A stretch of 64,000 nucleotides of DNA from Hungatella hathewayi. Lineage in GTDB: Bacteria; Bacillota; Clostridia; Lachnospirales; Lachnospiraceae. Positions 33,900 to 42,627 of this stretch are shown here, one piece after another. The stretch's first letter is position 1, and each line of letters opens with the position of its first letter. The translations under genes were made by a program, and so were the position numbers. The stretch is from assembly GCA_025149285.1 (NCBI GenBank), contig CP102274.1:6242489-6306488 (forward strand), given 5' to 3'. Below the pieces are notes generated by a model. The model did no database searches. It saw only the letters and a program-made list of their open reading frames with translations, and was not told the origin of the DNA.

Positions 33900-34885
33900 A
33901 TGGCTGTCTCCATCCCTTCAGAACGATATGCCGCCGTAATCATTTCCGTAATATGTACGGCTTCCTCAATTCCATAATTACGATTCGGCCGGTCTTTTTT
34001 GATACTGTCAATCCAGTCATCCAATGGATAAATCATTGGTTCCGGCAGTTCGGCTTCCTGAACTGTTACACGGCAGCCGGAATTCAGCCGGTATGCTGTT
34101 TCTGCATCATGTATTGTCACACAGCCTTCTGTCCCGTACACCTCCAGGGAATACTGGTACTTCGGAGACGCCCAGCCATTCTCAGCAACTCCCAGAATCC
34201 CGTTTGGGAATCGGTACAATACAACTGCATTTTCATCAATCCCGTTTGCTTTTCCCATGTCTGTATAGGTGGAGAACATGGCACAGGCGCTAAACGGCTT
34301 TCCAAACAGCTGATACAGGGTATGGGCGGCCTTGCAGCCTAAGTCAATCGTAGTACCTCCTCCGCTTTCTGCCTTATTATAAAACTGAGGTTTGTGCTGT
34401 CCCATAATACCCAGAGGGTGCACCACACGGATACGGGCGTTGGTGATCATTCCCAGTGTTCCTTCCATGACCATCCTCTTTACAAACATTTGCGGAGCCT
34501 TCATGACCGGATCCGACATCGTGAAATGAATTCTGTTTTCTGTAACTGCTTTTTGTATTGCATACGCTTCTTCATTGGATACCGCCAGCGCCTTTTCTAC
34601 AAATACATGTTTTCCTGCTTTTGCTGCGTCAACTATCAATCTGCCATGATCCGACGTTGCCGCCGTAATCATCACAGCGTCAACCTCCGGATTTTCAAGC
34701 ACCCGTCTATAATCCGGTTCAAACCGGCAGCCCATATGCGCAGCCCACGCTCTCCCTGTTTCCGGTATATCGCTGCAGACAGCAGTTACCCGGCAATTTG
34801 GATATTTATCCAGTTTATCAGCAAAATCCTTTCCATGTACGTGCCACTCTCCAATACATGCGATTCCCAATTGATCTTTTATCAT
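33896..34885 (-). CDS. Gfo/Idh/MocA-family oxidoreductase
   Basis: A 329-residue NAD(P)-dependent dehydrogenase. The N-terminal Rossmann fold starts GIACIGEWHVHGKDFADKL, where the usual GxGxxG is degenerate (G-E-W-H-V-H-G). The family signature EKP reads EKALAV in HVFVEKALAVSNEEA. The C-terminal substrate domain (~125-329) has the usual GGGTTIDLGCKAAHTLYQLFG with its Asp and His. Family members oxidise or reduce sugars and cyclitols, which hints that the operon's substrate has a sugar-like part. It is coupled to the MFS gene and starts 7 nt after the ceramidase-like B stop. Confidence 0.87.
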   Translation of the reverse strand: MIKDQLGIACIGEWHVHGKDFADKLDKYPNCRVTAVCSDIPETGRAWAAHMGCRFEPDYRRVLENPEVDAVMITAATSDHGRLIVDAAKAGKHVFVEKALAVSNEEAYAIQKAVTENRIHFTMSDPVMKAPQMFVKRMVMEGTLGMITNARIRVVHPLGIMGQHKPQFYNKAESGGGTTIDLGCKAAHTLYQLFGKPFSACAMFSTYTDMGKANGIDENAVVLYRFPNGILGVAENGWASPKYQYSLEVYGTEGCVTIHDAETAYRLNSGCRVTVQEAELPEPMIYPLDDWIDSIKKDRPNRNYGIEEAVHITEMITAAYRSEGMETAI

Positions 34886-34892
34886 AACAATA

Positions 34893-36272
34893 CTATTCCT
34901 GGAAATCGGGAATCAGACAATTCCCGCACAGGACCCTTTCAAACATTATTTTAGTGTGGCTCTTTAAAGCGGACGCAATCGTGTCAGGAACGCCGCAAAA
35001 GCCATTGACCGGAATTTTACCGCCTCCGGACATCTGGCACCGGTATATCGTCTCATCGTCCAGAATATATCCTGGGTTGTCAGGAAGCAGGCTGCACTCA
35101 TGGCTCACGATAATGGTATTCTTCATGGGCGATACCTCCCGGATTTTCTGGCCAAGCGTCGTGTACAGCTCTCCATTAATTCCCATTAGGGCAATATCAC
35201 CTATCCGCACAAGATGAAGACGGATGTGGTAACCATCCGGCGTTTTGTTCCTGTATTCCGGATTTTTAAGTATGCCTTCAGAAGCAGGAGTTCTGGACCA
35301 CTCGACAGCGGATCCGATTTCCACCTCGAACACGCTGCATTTTATATTTTTGACAATCTGTATGATATCCGCAAAATGCCTTCCTGCCATTGCATTAAGC
35401 ATCAGACATGAATTTTCAAGGCCTTTCACGCACGTTCCGGTAGGTTTTCCTGAAACGGAATCCGGATAAATCGTCTGCGTCATCAGAACCGGATTGATAT
35501 CGCCGGCTGCACCGCTTGACCATACAGCAACCGAGCCTTCATACCGCTGTTCCATATATTTGCTTACATTTCCGCCAATATCACTGCTGACTGCCGACAT
35601 TCCATTACCTATATCATTTAAAAACATCGTCACACAGTGAACTGCATAATTGATGAAGAAAGCAATTGCGTTTCCAGCCATATCTTCTATCTTCATGACA
35701 AAGACGGTATGATCAACAGGACCTGCCCCGTTGACTCCCACACTGCATTCCGTATGAGTACTGTTGTCCTCCTCCATGACGCTGTAATCCTGACAGCGGT
35801 TTACATTAATATAACTGCTTCCATACCGGTATCCCAGCCTTGCCGGTCTTAATTTTTCCAAAGCTTCCGCAGCGGCTTCCTCCATCTGACTGGTAAGAAA
35901 GGCTTCGTATTCTCTTACTGCCTCCTGTACCTTAAGGGACTTCTTCGTTATGTCATGAGAAGGTTCAAACGGCCTGTACCCGGTCAGCGGCGCAGTATGG
36001 GTATGAATTGCGAAAAACAGGATGTTCTCTGCAGGAACTCCTGTCCTTTCATGCAGCAGCCTGACATTTTCCTCGGGATATGGAGCTTTATCCAGATCAA
36101 AAGAAACAAGAAGTGATTGATCCTCTCCATTGCTGAAGGCTATGACACGCACATAAAGCTTATCCTGAATCATTCCGAACACAGCTTTGCCCAATCCCAT
36201 CATATACGGCAGTATATCCTCTCCAGGCGTAATCTCGCGCTTTGATGCTCCACAGAAAAGTTGTTTTTTCAT
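34893..36272 (-). CDS. Neutral/alkaline ceramidase-like hydrolase, paralogue B
   Basis: A 459-residue member of the same family as the two neighbours, with the best-kept active-site set: FAIHTHTAPLTG (H90, H92), INVNR (155-159), NYAVHCVTM (H212), VSSDIGGN and SSGAAGDINP (253-261). In true ceramidases GD-V-S-P carries the catalytic Ser; here the position reads GDINP, so Ser is replaced by Asn. There is no signal peptide. Relative to known enzymes it lacks the C-terminal domain. It probably hydrolyses an amide or related bond in an imported compound; this is inferred from family only. Confidence 0.75.
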   Translation of the reverse strand: MKKQLFCGASKREITPGEDILPYMMGLGKAVFGMIQDKLYVRVIAFSNGEDQSLLVSFDLDKAPYPEENVRLLHERTGVPAENILFFAIHTHTAPLTGYRPFEPSHDITKKSLKVQEAVREYEAFLTSQMEEAAAEALEKLRPARLGYRYGSSYINVNRCQDYSVMEEDNSTHTECSVGVNGAGPVDHTVFVMKIEDMAGNAIAFFINYAVHCVTMFLNDIGNGMSAVSSDIGGNVSKYMEQRYEGSVAVWSSGAAGDINPVLMTQTIYPDSVSGKPTGTCVKGLENSCLMLNAMAGRHFADIIQIVKNIKCSVFEVEIGSAVEWSRTPASEGILKNPEYRNKTPDGYHIRLHLVRIGDIALMGINGELYTTLGQKIREVSPMKNTIIVSHECSLLPDNPGYILDDETIYRCQMSGGGKIPVNGFCGVPDTIASALKSHTKIMFERVLCGNCLIPDFQE

Positions 36273-36302
36273 CCGTTTTCCTCCTTCTTGTCAGTTCTTA
36301 TT

Positions 36303-37859
36303 CTATGCTTCTTCCATAAGAATATGGAGTAAATCCCTGTCATGGTCTGTCCTGACAGAGCTCTTTCTGCCAAATATCATAGTGGGGACAGAATCCTCTG
36401 TCACCTGCGGCCACGCTGGCAGTCCGTGACTTCCGGGATCTCCATCCCGCGCAAAAGCAGCCCAGGCATACATCATCTTTTCCTGCAGTTCTTCCGTTAT
36501 TCCTGCGATAAAGGAGGCTTCCATGTACGCTGAATTTCCTGTAATAAAGGGCGTCTCTGAACAGTGCCAGGCGACCGTGCCTCCGTCTACAGGCGATTCC
36601 AAATCGAACAGCCAGTTCCATACTTTGCCGCCTGCTTTTGCTCTTTTCATGGAAAGCTCTGTCAGCTTCCCACGAAGCATTCTGTCTATAAACAGAGCAT
36701 CTGCGACAGTTCTTCCCGGATACGCCTTCTTAAAAGCTGCTGCAACAGACCTGGCTCTGCTGCCAAACTGCTCTTCCAGCAGTTTTTGCGTATAACTCTC
36801 ACTCCAGGTATTCTTATTTCCGGATCCTGTCCGGACTCTTGCATTACTGGCCATCTCTCCAAAACTGGTCCCCGTCATCATGGGGATTTTCAGCGTTTCC
36901 CTGCGGAAACCAGCCTGAAATGGCTCTTCAAATATGTATTGATTATCGGCAACCGGTTCCCATCGAAACCGTTCCGGTATTTCCTGTTTCAGCAATTTTT
37001 CAGAAGAATTTACCGCTTCCACAATTTTCCCGTAAGGCAGCTTTTCAATGGCTCCGACTGTTCTGTAGTCCAGCCCCAGCTGTCTTACCGTCAGTTCCCC
37101 CATACGCCTTGCAATCTGCTTCCTCGTAATTCCCTCCGGCACTTTCATGCATTCTCCGGCACAGCTTCCCACCGCTGCTTTATGATAAAGTCCATCCGCT
37201 TCCGGCGTCTGCATAAGGGCCAGTACCCGTTTTGCACCTCCTGCCTGTCCCACCACGGTTACATTACCGGGATCACCTCCAAAGGCCCCAATATTGTCCT
37301 GGATCCATCTCATGGCAGCCACAACGTCACTCAATCCGGCCATGACAGAGTCTTCGTATTCTTTTCCGAAGGATGATAAATCCAGCGCACCGAAACAATT
37401 CTGTCTGTTATTAAACGTAACGAACACCAGACCGCAGGTTTTTGATATCATTTCACCATCATAAGCGAACTGTTCTACACTGGATCCGTTTTTCCAGCCG
37501 CCGCCATGAAACCAGACCATAACCGGAAGTTTCGATCCGTGGTCGAGAGACTGAGTCCAGATATTCATATAGTGGCAGTTCTCATCTTCAACGGTATAAT
37601 AATGGGGAATAAAGCGCTCATCGGCCGCAATTGTATGAACCAGCTGCGGCGCTGTATACCCATAATAAAGTGCATCTTTTATTCCTTCCCATGGCGGCAG
37701 CTCCTCTGCTTTATGAAATCGCCGGGCTGACGCATATGGTATTCCTTTAAAGATAAAGGTACTCTCTGACAAAATCCCTCTGATTTTACCTTTTTTCGTG
37801 CAGGCTACCGGATAATCCGGCCTGCACACAACCGTTTCACTTAATTTCTTTGGAATCAT
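36303..37859 (-). CDS. Type-B carboxylesterase-like protein with missing catalytic serine
   Basis: A 518-residue member of the carboxylesterase/cholinesterase family. The oxyanion loop WFHGGGW (116-122), the acid near E335 (GTSFGEM) and catalytic His432 (AWHCSETPF) are in place. The nucleophile elbow, normally G-x-S-x-G (GQSGGG in close relatives), reads G204-Q-A206-G-G: the Ser is Ala. The rest of the frame is intact and well conserved, so it is not simply decaying. No signal peptide is present. It overlaps the ceramidase-like C gene by 23 nt. It may be a pseudoenzyme with a binding or scaffolding role, or use another mechanism. Confidence 0.85.
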   Translation of the reverse strand: MIPKKLSETVVCRPDYPVACTKKGKIRGILSESTFIFKGIPYASARRFHKAEELPPWEGIKDALYYGYTAPQLVHTIAADERFIPHYYTVEDENCHYMNIWTQSLDHGSKLPVMVWFHGGGWKNGSSVEQFAYDGEMISKTCGLVFVTFNNRQNCFGALDLSSFGKEYEDSVMAGLSDVVAAMRWIQDNIGAFGGDPGNVTVVGQAGGAKRVLALMQTPEADGLYHKAAVGSCAGECMKVPEGITRKQIARRMGELTVRQLGLDYRTVGAIEKLPYGKIVEAVNSSEKLLKQEIPERFRWEPVADNQYIFEEPFQAGFRRETLKIPMMTGTSFGEMASNARVRTGSGNKNTWSESYTQKLLEEQFGSRARSVAAAFKKAYPGRTVADALFIDRMLRGKLTELSMKRAKAGGKVWNWLFDLESPVDGGTVAWHCSETPFITGNSAYMEASFIAGITEELQEKMMYAWAAFARDGDPGSHGLPAWPQVTEDSVPTMIFGRKSSVRTDHDRDLLHILMEEA

Positions 37860-39129
37860 TACTTTCCTCCAAATATTCTAAACGCAGACGATCCAGGAGT
37901 TCCTTAGACTTCATCAAAAACAGCTCCGCGGCTCCCCTTGCAAAAACGGAATGAATAGCACCGAACGTCATTCTATCAAATGCGGATTCATCGGATAAGT
38001 AATCTTTTCCCCCGTTTACCATGGCAGCCATCAGAGGCACGAAATCCGGATTCATCTCACGCAGCTTCATACCGACAATAGCTGTAGCTTCCGGTTGAAG
38101 ACCAAACAACACGGTATTTCCGAACAAAAGCAGTTCAACCTTCAGTTCCTGATCCTCTGAAGGAATATATTCATAATTTTTCATCGGATGGTACGGTTTT
38201 CCACCCTGGTAGAACTGCTGCCCCGGAAGCCAGAATGAGGTGTGTTCCAAATGGATCACAGGTGCGTTCTCGCTGCATACGATTTTCCCTGCTGTTTCCA
38301 CTACGTCACCTGCAAGGATTTCTCCCAGTTCCTCCACAAGGTCAAATCCCGCGCTCCCCAGATTTACATGGATCATATCCCCCTTCCCATTAATCTGATC
38401 GAACGCAGCCCGGCGTTTTGGTTCCTGATCTGCGGCCGCTCCCATGAAAAAGATAGCGGGTGCCTCCAGTTTTGTTTCGATGATCCGGCTGGCAGCGCCT
38501 GTAACATCTGATGTGACATATCTGCTCCCATCCTCCATAACAGCCGCTGCCATGGCAGATGATTTAACAGCATAGTGGTAAATAACTGCGGCTGTTTTCC
38601 CCGTAACACCTTCAAATTTGATAACCGTCAGGGTTTTATCCGAAATTCCAGCCGGATTAATCCCCTGCCACCAGCCTTCCGGAGTTTCAATATCACGGTT
38701 TACGTTAATATCAGAATAACCGGTTCCTGTACCGATCCGCACCGGTTCCATATTTAACAACGCCGTTTCACAGGCGCTGTGAATTGCTTTTTTGACCGCT
38801 TCCATGTGAATCCGGTATTTATATTCCGTTCTGTTTTCATCAGGTACATGCGGCGCCGCCAGATTATGCGTCATACAAATCCAGATGTTTCTGTGATCGA
38901 TCCCTGTGCATTCCCTGACAGTTTCCTTCATATCGTCAATCAGAGTATACGGCCTTAAAGACGGAAGCTCCAGTGATATGACGGCAATCCGTTCACCGGA
39001 TTCCAGGATCAGCGCCCTGGCGTGGATCGGATCATGAATTCCCTTAAAGCCCTCTTCCGGGAAAAAATCTGCCGGATATTTTATTTCGGCGATTCCGGCT
39101 CCCCCTTTTAAATTTTCGTCTGTTTTCAT
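37837..39129 (-). CDS. Neutral/alkaline ceramidase-like protein, paralogue C (active site degenerate)
   Basis: A 430-residue third paralogue. The family frame is clear (AGIAEIKYPADFF, GIHDPIHARAL, INVNRD at 141-146, TSDVTGAASRIIE). However, the H-x-H motif reads T-H88-N-L (second His lost) and the AVH motif reads YAVK189SS, so a metal-binding His is replaced by Lys; GAAADQEP replaces GAAGDxNP. It is probably non-catalytic or has changed chemistry, and might pair with paralogue A or B. It is the first hydrolase gene after the transporter block, with GAGAGGAG before the ATG. Confidence 0.72.
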   Translation of the reverse strand: MKTDENLKGGAGIAEIKYPADFFPEEGFKGIHDPIHARALILESGERIAVISLELPSLRPYTLIDDMKETVRECTGIDHRNIWICMTHNLAAPHVPDENRTEYKYRIHMEAVKKAIHSACETALLNMEPVRIGTGTGYSDINVNRDIETPEGWWQGINPAGISDKTLTVIKFEGVTGKTAAVIYHYAVKSSAMAAAVMEDGSRYVTSDVTGAASRIIETKLEAPAIFFMGAAADQEPKRRAAFDQINGKGDMIHVNLGSAGFDLVEELGEILAGDVVETAGKIVCSENAPVIHLEHTSFWLPGQQFYQGGKPYHPMKNYEYIPSEDQELKVELLLFGNTVLFGLQPEATAIVGMKLREMNPDFVPLMAAMVNGGKDYLSDESAFDRMTFGAIHSVFARGAAELFLMKSKELLDRLRLEYLEESNDSKEIK

Positions 39130-39161
39130 CCATTTCTCCTCTCAACCGAATCTTTCCTGCT

Positions 39162-39764
39162 TTAATAACGGATAGTCACTCCCTTTTCCGGTTTTTTTGC
39201 AGGATTCTCCATAGTAAGGTATGGGACTCTTTTTTCGTACAGGAACATGACGAACAGAGATAATCCGCTCACGGCATACCCTGCTGCTGCAAAACTGCTT
39301 TTTACAGCCATGGCCGAATTCTCTGTCATAAGATATAAAATGGAGAGAAGTGCAACTCCCTCCAGCAGCAGAGCGGAACAGATGCTGACGTACTGAAGGC
39401 GCAGCGAGGAATCCTTATAGACTCTGACTGTCATTTTCTGTTTTGATACCAGATAGTAATACAACGGCCACAGCAGCCAGAGGAAACTGACCAATACCAG
39501 TGACTGTATCAGGGCGATATACCATACGCTGTTAATGGGTACTCTCTGTACAGCAGCACCCCCATAACCAACAACAGCGATCAGATACAGAAGTACATTA
39601 AAGATCTTATGCTTTTGTCTCTCTTCTTCTGAAATGCCGGGACGGTAATACTCTCCGGTATATAATCTGTTAATCGTTCTCTTACCGTTTTCATCAACCT
39701 GTTCTTTTTCTGTAAAGCCTTCAAAAAAGCGGTGATAGGAACGGCTGTGATATTCCTTTTCCAT
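39162..39764 (-). CDS. Small integral membrane protein, unknown family
   Basis: A 200-residue protein that I do not recognise. The first ~50 residues are charged and hydrophilic (YHSRSYHRFFEGFTEKEQVDEN, split as the N-terminal tail), then four hydrophobic segments follow at about 54-71, 81-106, 124-146 and 155-176, and a short Lys/Pro-rich tail ends the protein. It lies between the ABC-transporter genes (25 nt after) and the first ceramidase-like gene (32 nt before), so it is part of the same operon. It could be an accessory to one of the transporters. No catalytic motif is visible. Confidence 0.7.
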   Translation of the reverse strand: MEKEYHSRSYHRFFEGFTEKEQVDENGKRTINRLYTGEYYRPGISEEERQKHKIFNVLLYLIAVVGYGGAAVQRVPINSVWYIALIQSLVLVSFLWLLWPLYYYLVSKQKMTVRVYKDSSLRLQYVSICSALLLEGVALLSILYLMTENSAMAVKSSFAAAGYAVSGLSLFVMFLYEKRVPYLTMENPAKKPEKGVTIRY

Positions 39765-39789
39765 TCATTCTCCCTTTTCTGATCTCGTT

Positions 39790-40746
39790 TTACATCTGGT
39801 TCAATTCTTTTACTCTGCAGCATGATACAAAATGTCCGTTCTCCACTTCCTCCAGCTTCTGTTCCTGGGAACACTGTTCCGTCGCATAGATACATCTCGT
39901 TGCAAAACGGCATCCGGGCTTCGGATTGATCGGTGATACCAGCTCTCCCTTCAGAAGAATACGGCTGCTGGGCTTGTCAATGTCCGTCGATGGAATTGCT
40001 GACAGAAGCGCTTTGGTATAAGGATGTACCGGCATTTCAAATAATTTTTTCGATGGAGCAGTCTCTACAAGCTGACCTAAATACATAACGCAGATGGAGG
40101 TCGATATATGACGGACAACAGAGAGGTCATGCGTTACGAACATCAGCGTCAGCTTATCCGCCTCCTGCAAATCCATCAGCAGATTTAATATCTGCGCCTG
40201 GATTGAGACGTCCAGCGCGGAAACCGGTTCGTCGCATACGATAAACTCCGGATCGAGGGCAAGGGCACGGGCGATTCCCACGCGCTGCCTTCTTCCGCCA
40301 TCCAGTTCATGTGGATATGCGTTTCTGAGTCTGGCTTCAATTCCTGCCTTATCCATTAACTTTGTAACTTCTTTTTCCAGATCAGCTTTCGAAAAACGTT
40401 TCGACAGCATCAGCGGTTCCTGGATCGTCTCCCCGATGGTCATACGGGGATTTAAGGAAGAATACGGATCCTGGAAAATAATCTGCATTTTTTCATGCAA
40501 ACGTTTCAGCTGTTTCCCCTGTACATGTGTAATGTCCTCACCGTTTAAAAAAATCTGCCCCTCTGTGCTGTCCTGCAGATGAACAATGGTACGGCCGAGA
40601 GTGGATTTGCCGCAGCCTGATTCACCGACGACTCCCATGGTGGTTCCCTTTTCAATCTTCAGGGAAATATCGTCAACTGCATGCAGTCTTCCAGCCGGAG
40701 TATCAAAATATTTCTTTAAATTTTTTACTTCAACACACGCAGACAT
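39790..40746 (-). CDS. oppF: Oligopeptide/dipeptide-type ABC transporter ATP-binding protein (OppF-like)
   Basis: A 318-residue ATPase. Walker A is GESGCGKST, the signature is DGGRRQRVGIARAL (LSGGQ is replaced by LDGGR, a notable change), Walker B is FIVCDEPVSALD, and the H-loop is MFVTHD. The C-terminal oligopeptide extension (~235-318) has the Cys-rich GCRFATRCIYATEQC motif, which in relatives binds an Fe-S cluster. It pairs with the OppD-like ATPase 3 nt upstream. Confidence 0.92.
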   Translation of the reverse strand: MSACVEVKNLKKYFDTPAGRLHAVDDISLKIEKGTTMGVVGESGCGKSTLGRTIVHLQDSTEGQIFLNGEDITHVQGKQLKRLHEKMQIIFQDPYSSLNPRMTIGETIQEPLMLSKRFSKADLEKEVTKLMDKAGIEARLRNAYPHELDGGRRQRVGIARALALDPEFIVCDEPVSALDVSIQAQILNLLMDLQEADKLTLMFVTHDLSVVRHISTSICVMYLGQLVETAPSKKLFEMPVHPYTKALLSAIPSTDIDKPSSRILLKGELVSPINPKPGCRFATRCIYATEQCSQEQKLEEVENGHFVSCCRVKELNQM

Positions 40747-40749
40747 TCT

Positions 40750-41730
40750 TTAATCCTCCCGCTTTGCATATAGACACCGGCAGTAATGGCCGGTTTTGAG
40801 TTCCTTCAGTTCCGCTTTTACCTTTTTACACTCCTCTGTAGCATGAGGGCATCTCGGGCTGAAACAGCAGCCTTCCGGCAGATTTGACGGATCAGGAGGC
40901 AGCCCCTCGATGGGCCAAAGCCGTCTCTCGTCCCCGGAAAGGCTTGGAAGCGACCGGAACAGACCTATCGTATAAGGATGGGAAGTATGTTTAAAAATAT
41001 CAGCCTTTTTACCATATTCCACGATCTGTCCCGCATATACTACAGCCACTTCATCACACATTTCGGCAATAACGCCCAAATCGTGGGTAATTAAAATCAT
41101 GGAAGTATTCAGCTGCTTTTTTAAATCACTTATCATCTCCAGCACCTGAGCCTGAATTGTTACATCCAGAGCCGTCGTCGGTTCATCTGCAATCAGCAGC
41201 TTCGGCTTACAGGCCAAAGCCATGGCAATGACCACTCTCTGCTTCATCCCCCCTGAAAACTGAAATGGATACTCATCATACCGCTCTTCCGTGATACCTA
41301 CCATTTTAAGCATATCAATGGCCGCATCCCGGGCATCGCCTCTTGATATGGGATTATGTAACAGAATTCCTTCCGCAATCTGCTCACCAATGGTCTTTAC
41401 GGGATTTAAGGCTGTCATCGGATCCTGAAATATCATGGATATCTTATCGCCGCGAATTTCAAGCATATCCTTTTCCGGCTTTTTTAAAATGTCTTCGCCG
41501 TCAACAAATATTTCACCCCCACAGATACGTGCCGGCGGATTCGGTAAAATTCTCATAATCGCTTTTGCTATTGAGGTTTTTCCCGCCCCCGTTTCCCCGA
41601 CGAGACCGATGGTGCTCCCCTCCGCTAAGTCAAAGGAAACACCATTGACCGCGTGGATAACACTTCCTCCTGATGTATATTCTATAACCAGATCTTTTAC
41701 AGATACAAATTTCTTCGTTTCTCCGTTCAT
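40750..41730 (-). CDS. oppD: Oligopeptide/dipeptide-type ABC transporter ATP-binding protein (OppD-like)
   Basis: A 326-residue ATPase. Walker A GETGAGKTS, signature FSGGMKQRVVIAMAL, Walker B LLIADEPTTALDV, H-loop LITHD. The OppD/DppD C-terminal extension ends with CCFSPRCPHATEEC, with the conserved Cys set. It powers the importer formed by the downstream partner ATPase, the two permeases and the binding lipoprotein. It starts 12 nt after the permease stop. Confidence 0.93.
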   Translation of the reverse strand: MNGETKKFVSVKDLVIEYTSGGSVIHAVNGVSFDLAEGSTIGLVGETGAGKTSIAKAIMRILPNPPARICGGEIFVDGEDILKKPEKDMLEIRGDKISMIFQDPMTALNPVKTIGEQIAEGILLHNPISRGDARDAAIDMLKMVGITEERYDEYPFQFSGGMKQRVVIAMALACKPKLLIADEPTTALDVTIQAQVLEMISDLKKQLNTSMILITHDLGVIAEMCDEVAVVYAGQIVEYGKKADIFKHTSHPYTIGLFRSLPSLSGDERRLWPIEGLPPDPSNLPEGCCFSPRCPHATEECKKVKAELKELKTGHYCRCLYAKRED

Positions 41731-41742
41731 AGCTCCCTCTCC

Positions 41743-42627
41743 TTATTTCTTCATCTTAGGATCTAATGCATCGCGCAGACCGTCACCAAATAAGTTTATA
41801 CTTAAGACGGTTACAAAAACAAAGATTCCTGGAAATATGATCTGCCACGGATAATTTCGGATAAAATCACGGCCCGCGGAAAGCATGGCTCCCCATTCCG
41901 GCGCCGGCGGCTGAACTCCCAGTCCGATAAAGCTTAAGGAGGATGCCAGCATGATGGTATTTCCTATTCCCATGGTAAATCCGACAATCAGCGGAGACAG
42001 GATATTGGGCAGAATATGGCGGAACATGATGCGCATGGAACTGCAGTTGACAGAAGCTGCCGCTTCTAAATATTCCTCACTTCTAACGCTTAAAATCTGG
42101 GCGCGCGTCAACCGGATTCCAGAGGGAATCCCTCCAATCGCCAGTGCAAGTATCGTATTAAAAAATCCAGGTCCCAGCACTGCCGATATTACGATTGACA
42201 GCAAAATTCCCGGTATCGCCTGTACGACATCACAGATTCTGAGAACGACATTATCGACCCAGCCTCCAAAATAACCCGCTAATGATCCCAGAACAATTGC
42301 CGCCGCCATGGAAAGAACGGATGCTGAAAAACCCAGAAAAATCGAGTAACGGCCGCCATAGATCAGCCGGCTTAAAATATCTCTTCCCAGCGAATCCGTA
42401 CCGAAGAGATGTTTAAGCGATGGCGCCGCATTTAACTGGAGCATATCCATTTCCGTGTAGTGATACGGCGCAATTACAGGTGCAAAGACAGAGAGAAGAA
42501 TTAACAGGGCCAGAACAATTAAACCGAACATCGCCGTGCTGTTTGTTCGCAGTCTCCGGATTGTCTGAATCACGATGCCTTCTTTTCTCCCCACTCGGGC
42601 GGCGGCTCCCATCGAATAACCGGTCAT
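41743..42627 (-). CDS. oppC: Oligopeptide/dipeptide-type ABC permease (OppC/DppC-like)
   Basis: A 294-residue permease with the OppC N-terminal segment and LFGTDSLGRDILSRLIYGGR, the family hallmark, followed by five membrane helices and the EAA loop EYLEAAASVNCSSMRIMFRHILPN. The ATG overlaps the stop of the upstream permease as TAATG, so the two subunits are translationally coupled. Confidence 0.93.
   Translation of the reverse strand: MTGYSMGAAARVGRKEGIVIQTIRRLRTNSTAMFGLIVLALLILLSVFAPVIAPYHYTEMDMLQLNAAPSLKHLFGTDSLGRDILSRLIYGGRYSIFLGFSASVLSMAAAIVLGSLAGYFGGWVDNVVLRICDVVQAIPGILLSIVISAVLGPGFFNTILALAIGGIPSGIRLTRAQILSVRSEEYLEAAASVNCSSMRIMFRHILPNILSPLIVGFTMGIGNTIMLASSLSFIGLGVQPPAPEWGAMLSAGRDFIRNYPWQIIFPGIFVFVTVLSINLFGDGLRDALDPKMKK

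Noticed and set aside
36564..37376. A 270-codon plus-strand frame inside the carboxylesterase gene
   Set aside because: It is antisense to a clearly conserved gene and has no recognisable domain or ribosome site.
31335..39129. A sphingolipid-degradation operon
   Set aside because: The ceramidase-like proteins are cytoplasmic, lack the C-terminal domain and the ceramidase Ser, and the transporter is of the oligopeptide type. The name would over-read the family.
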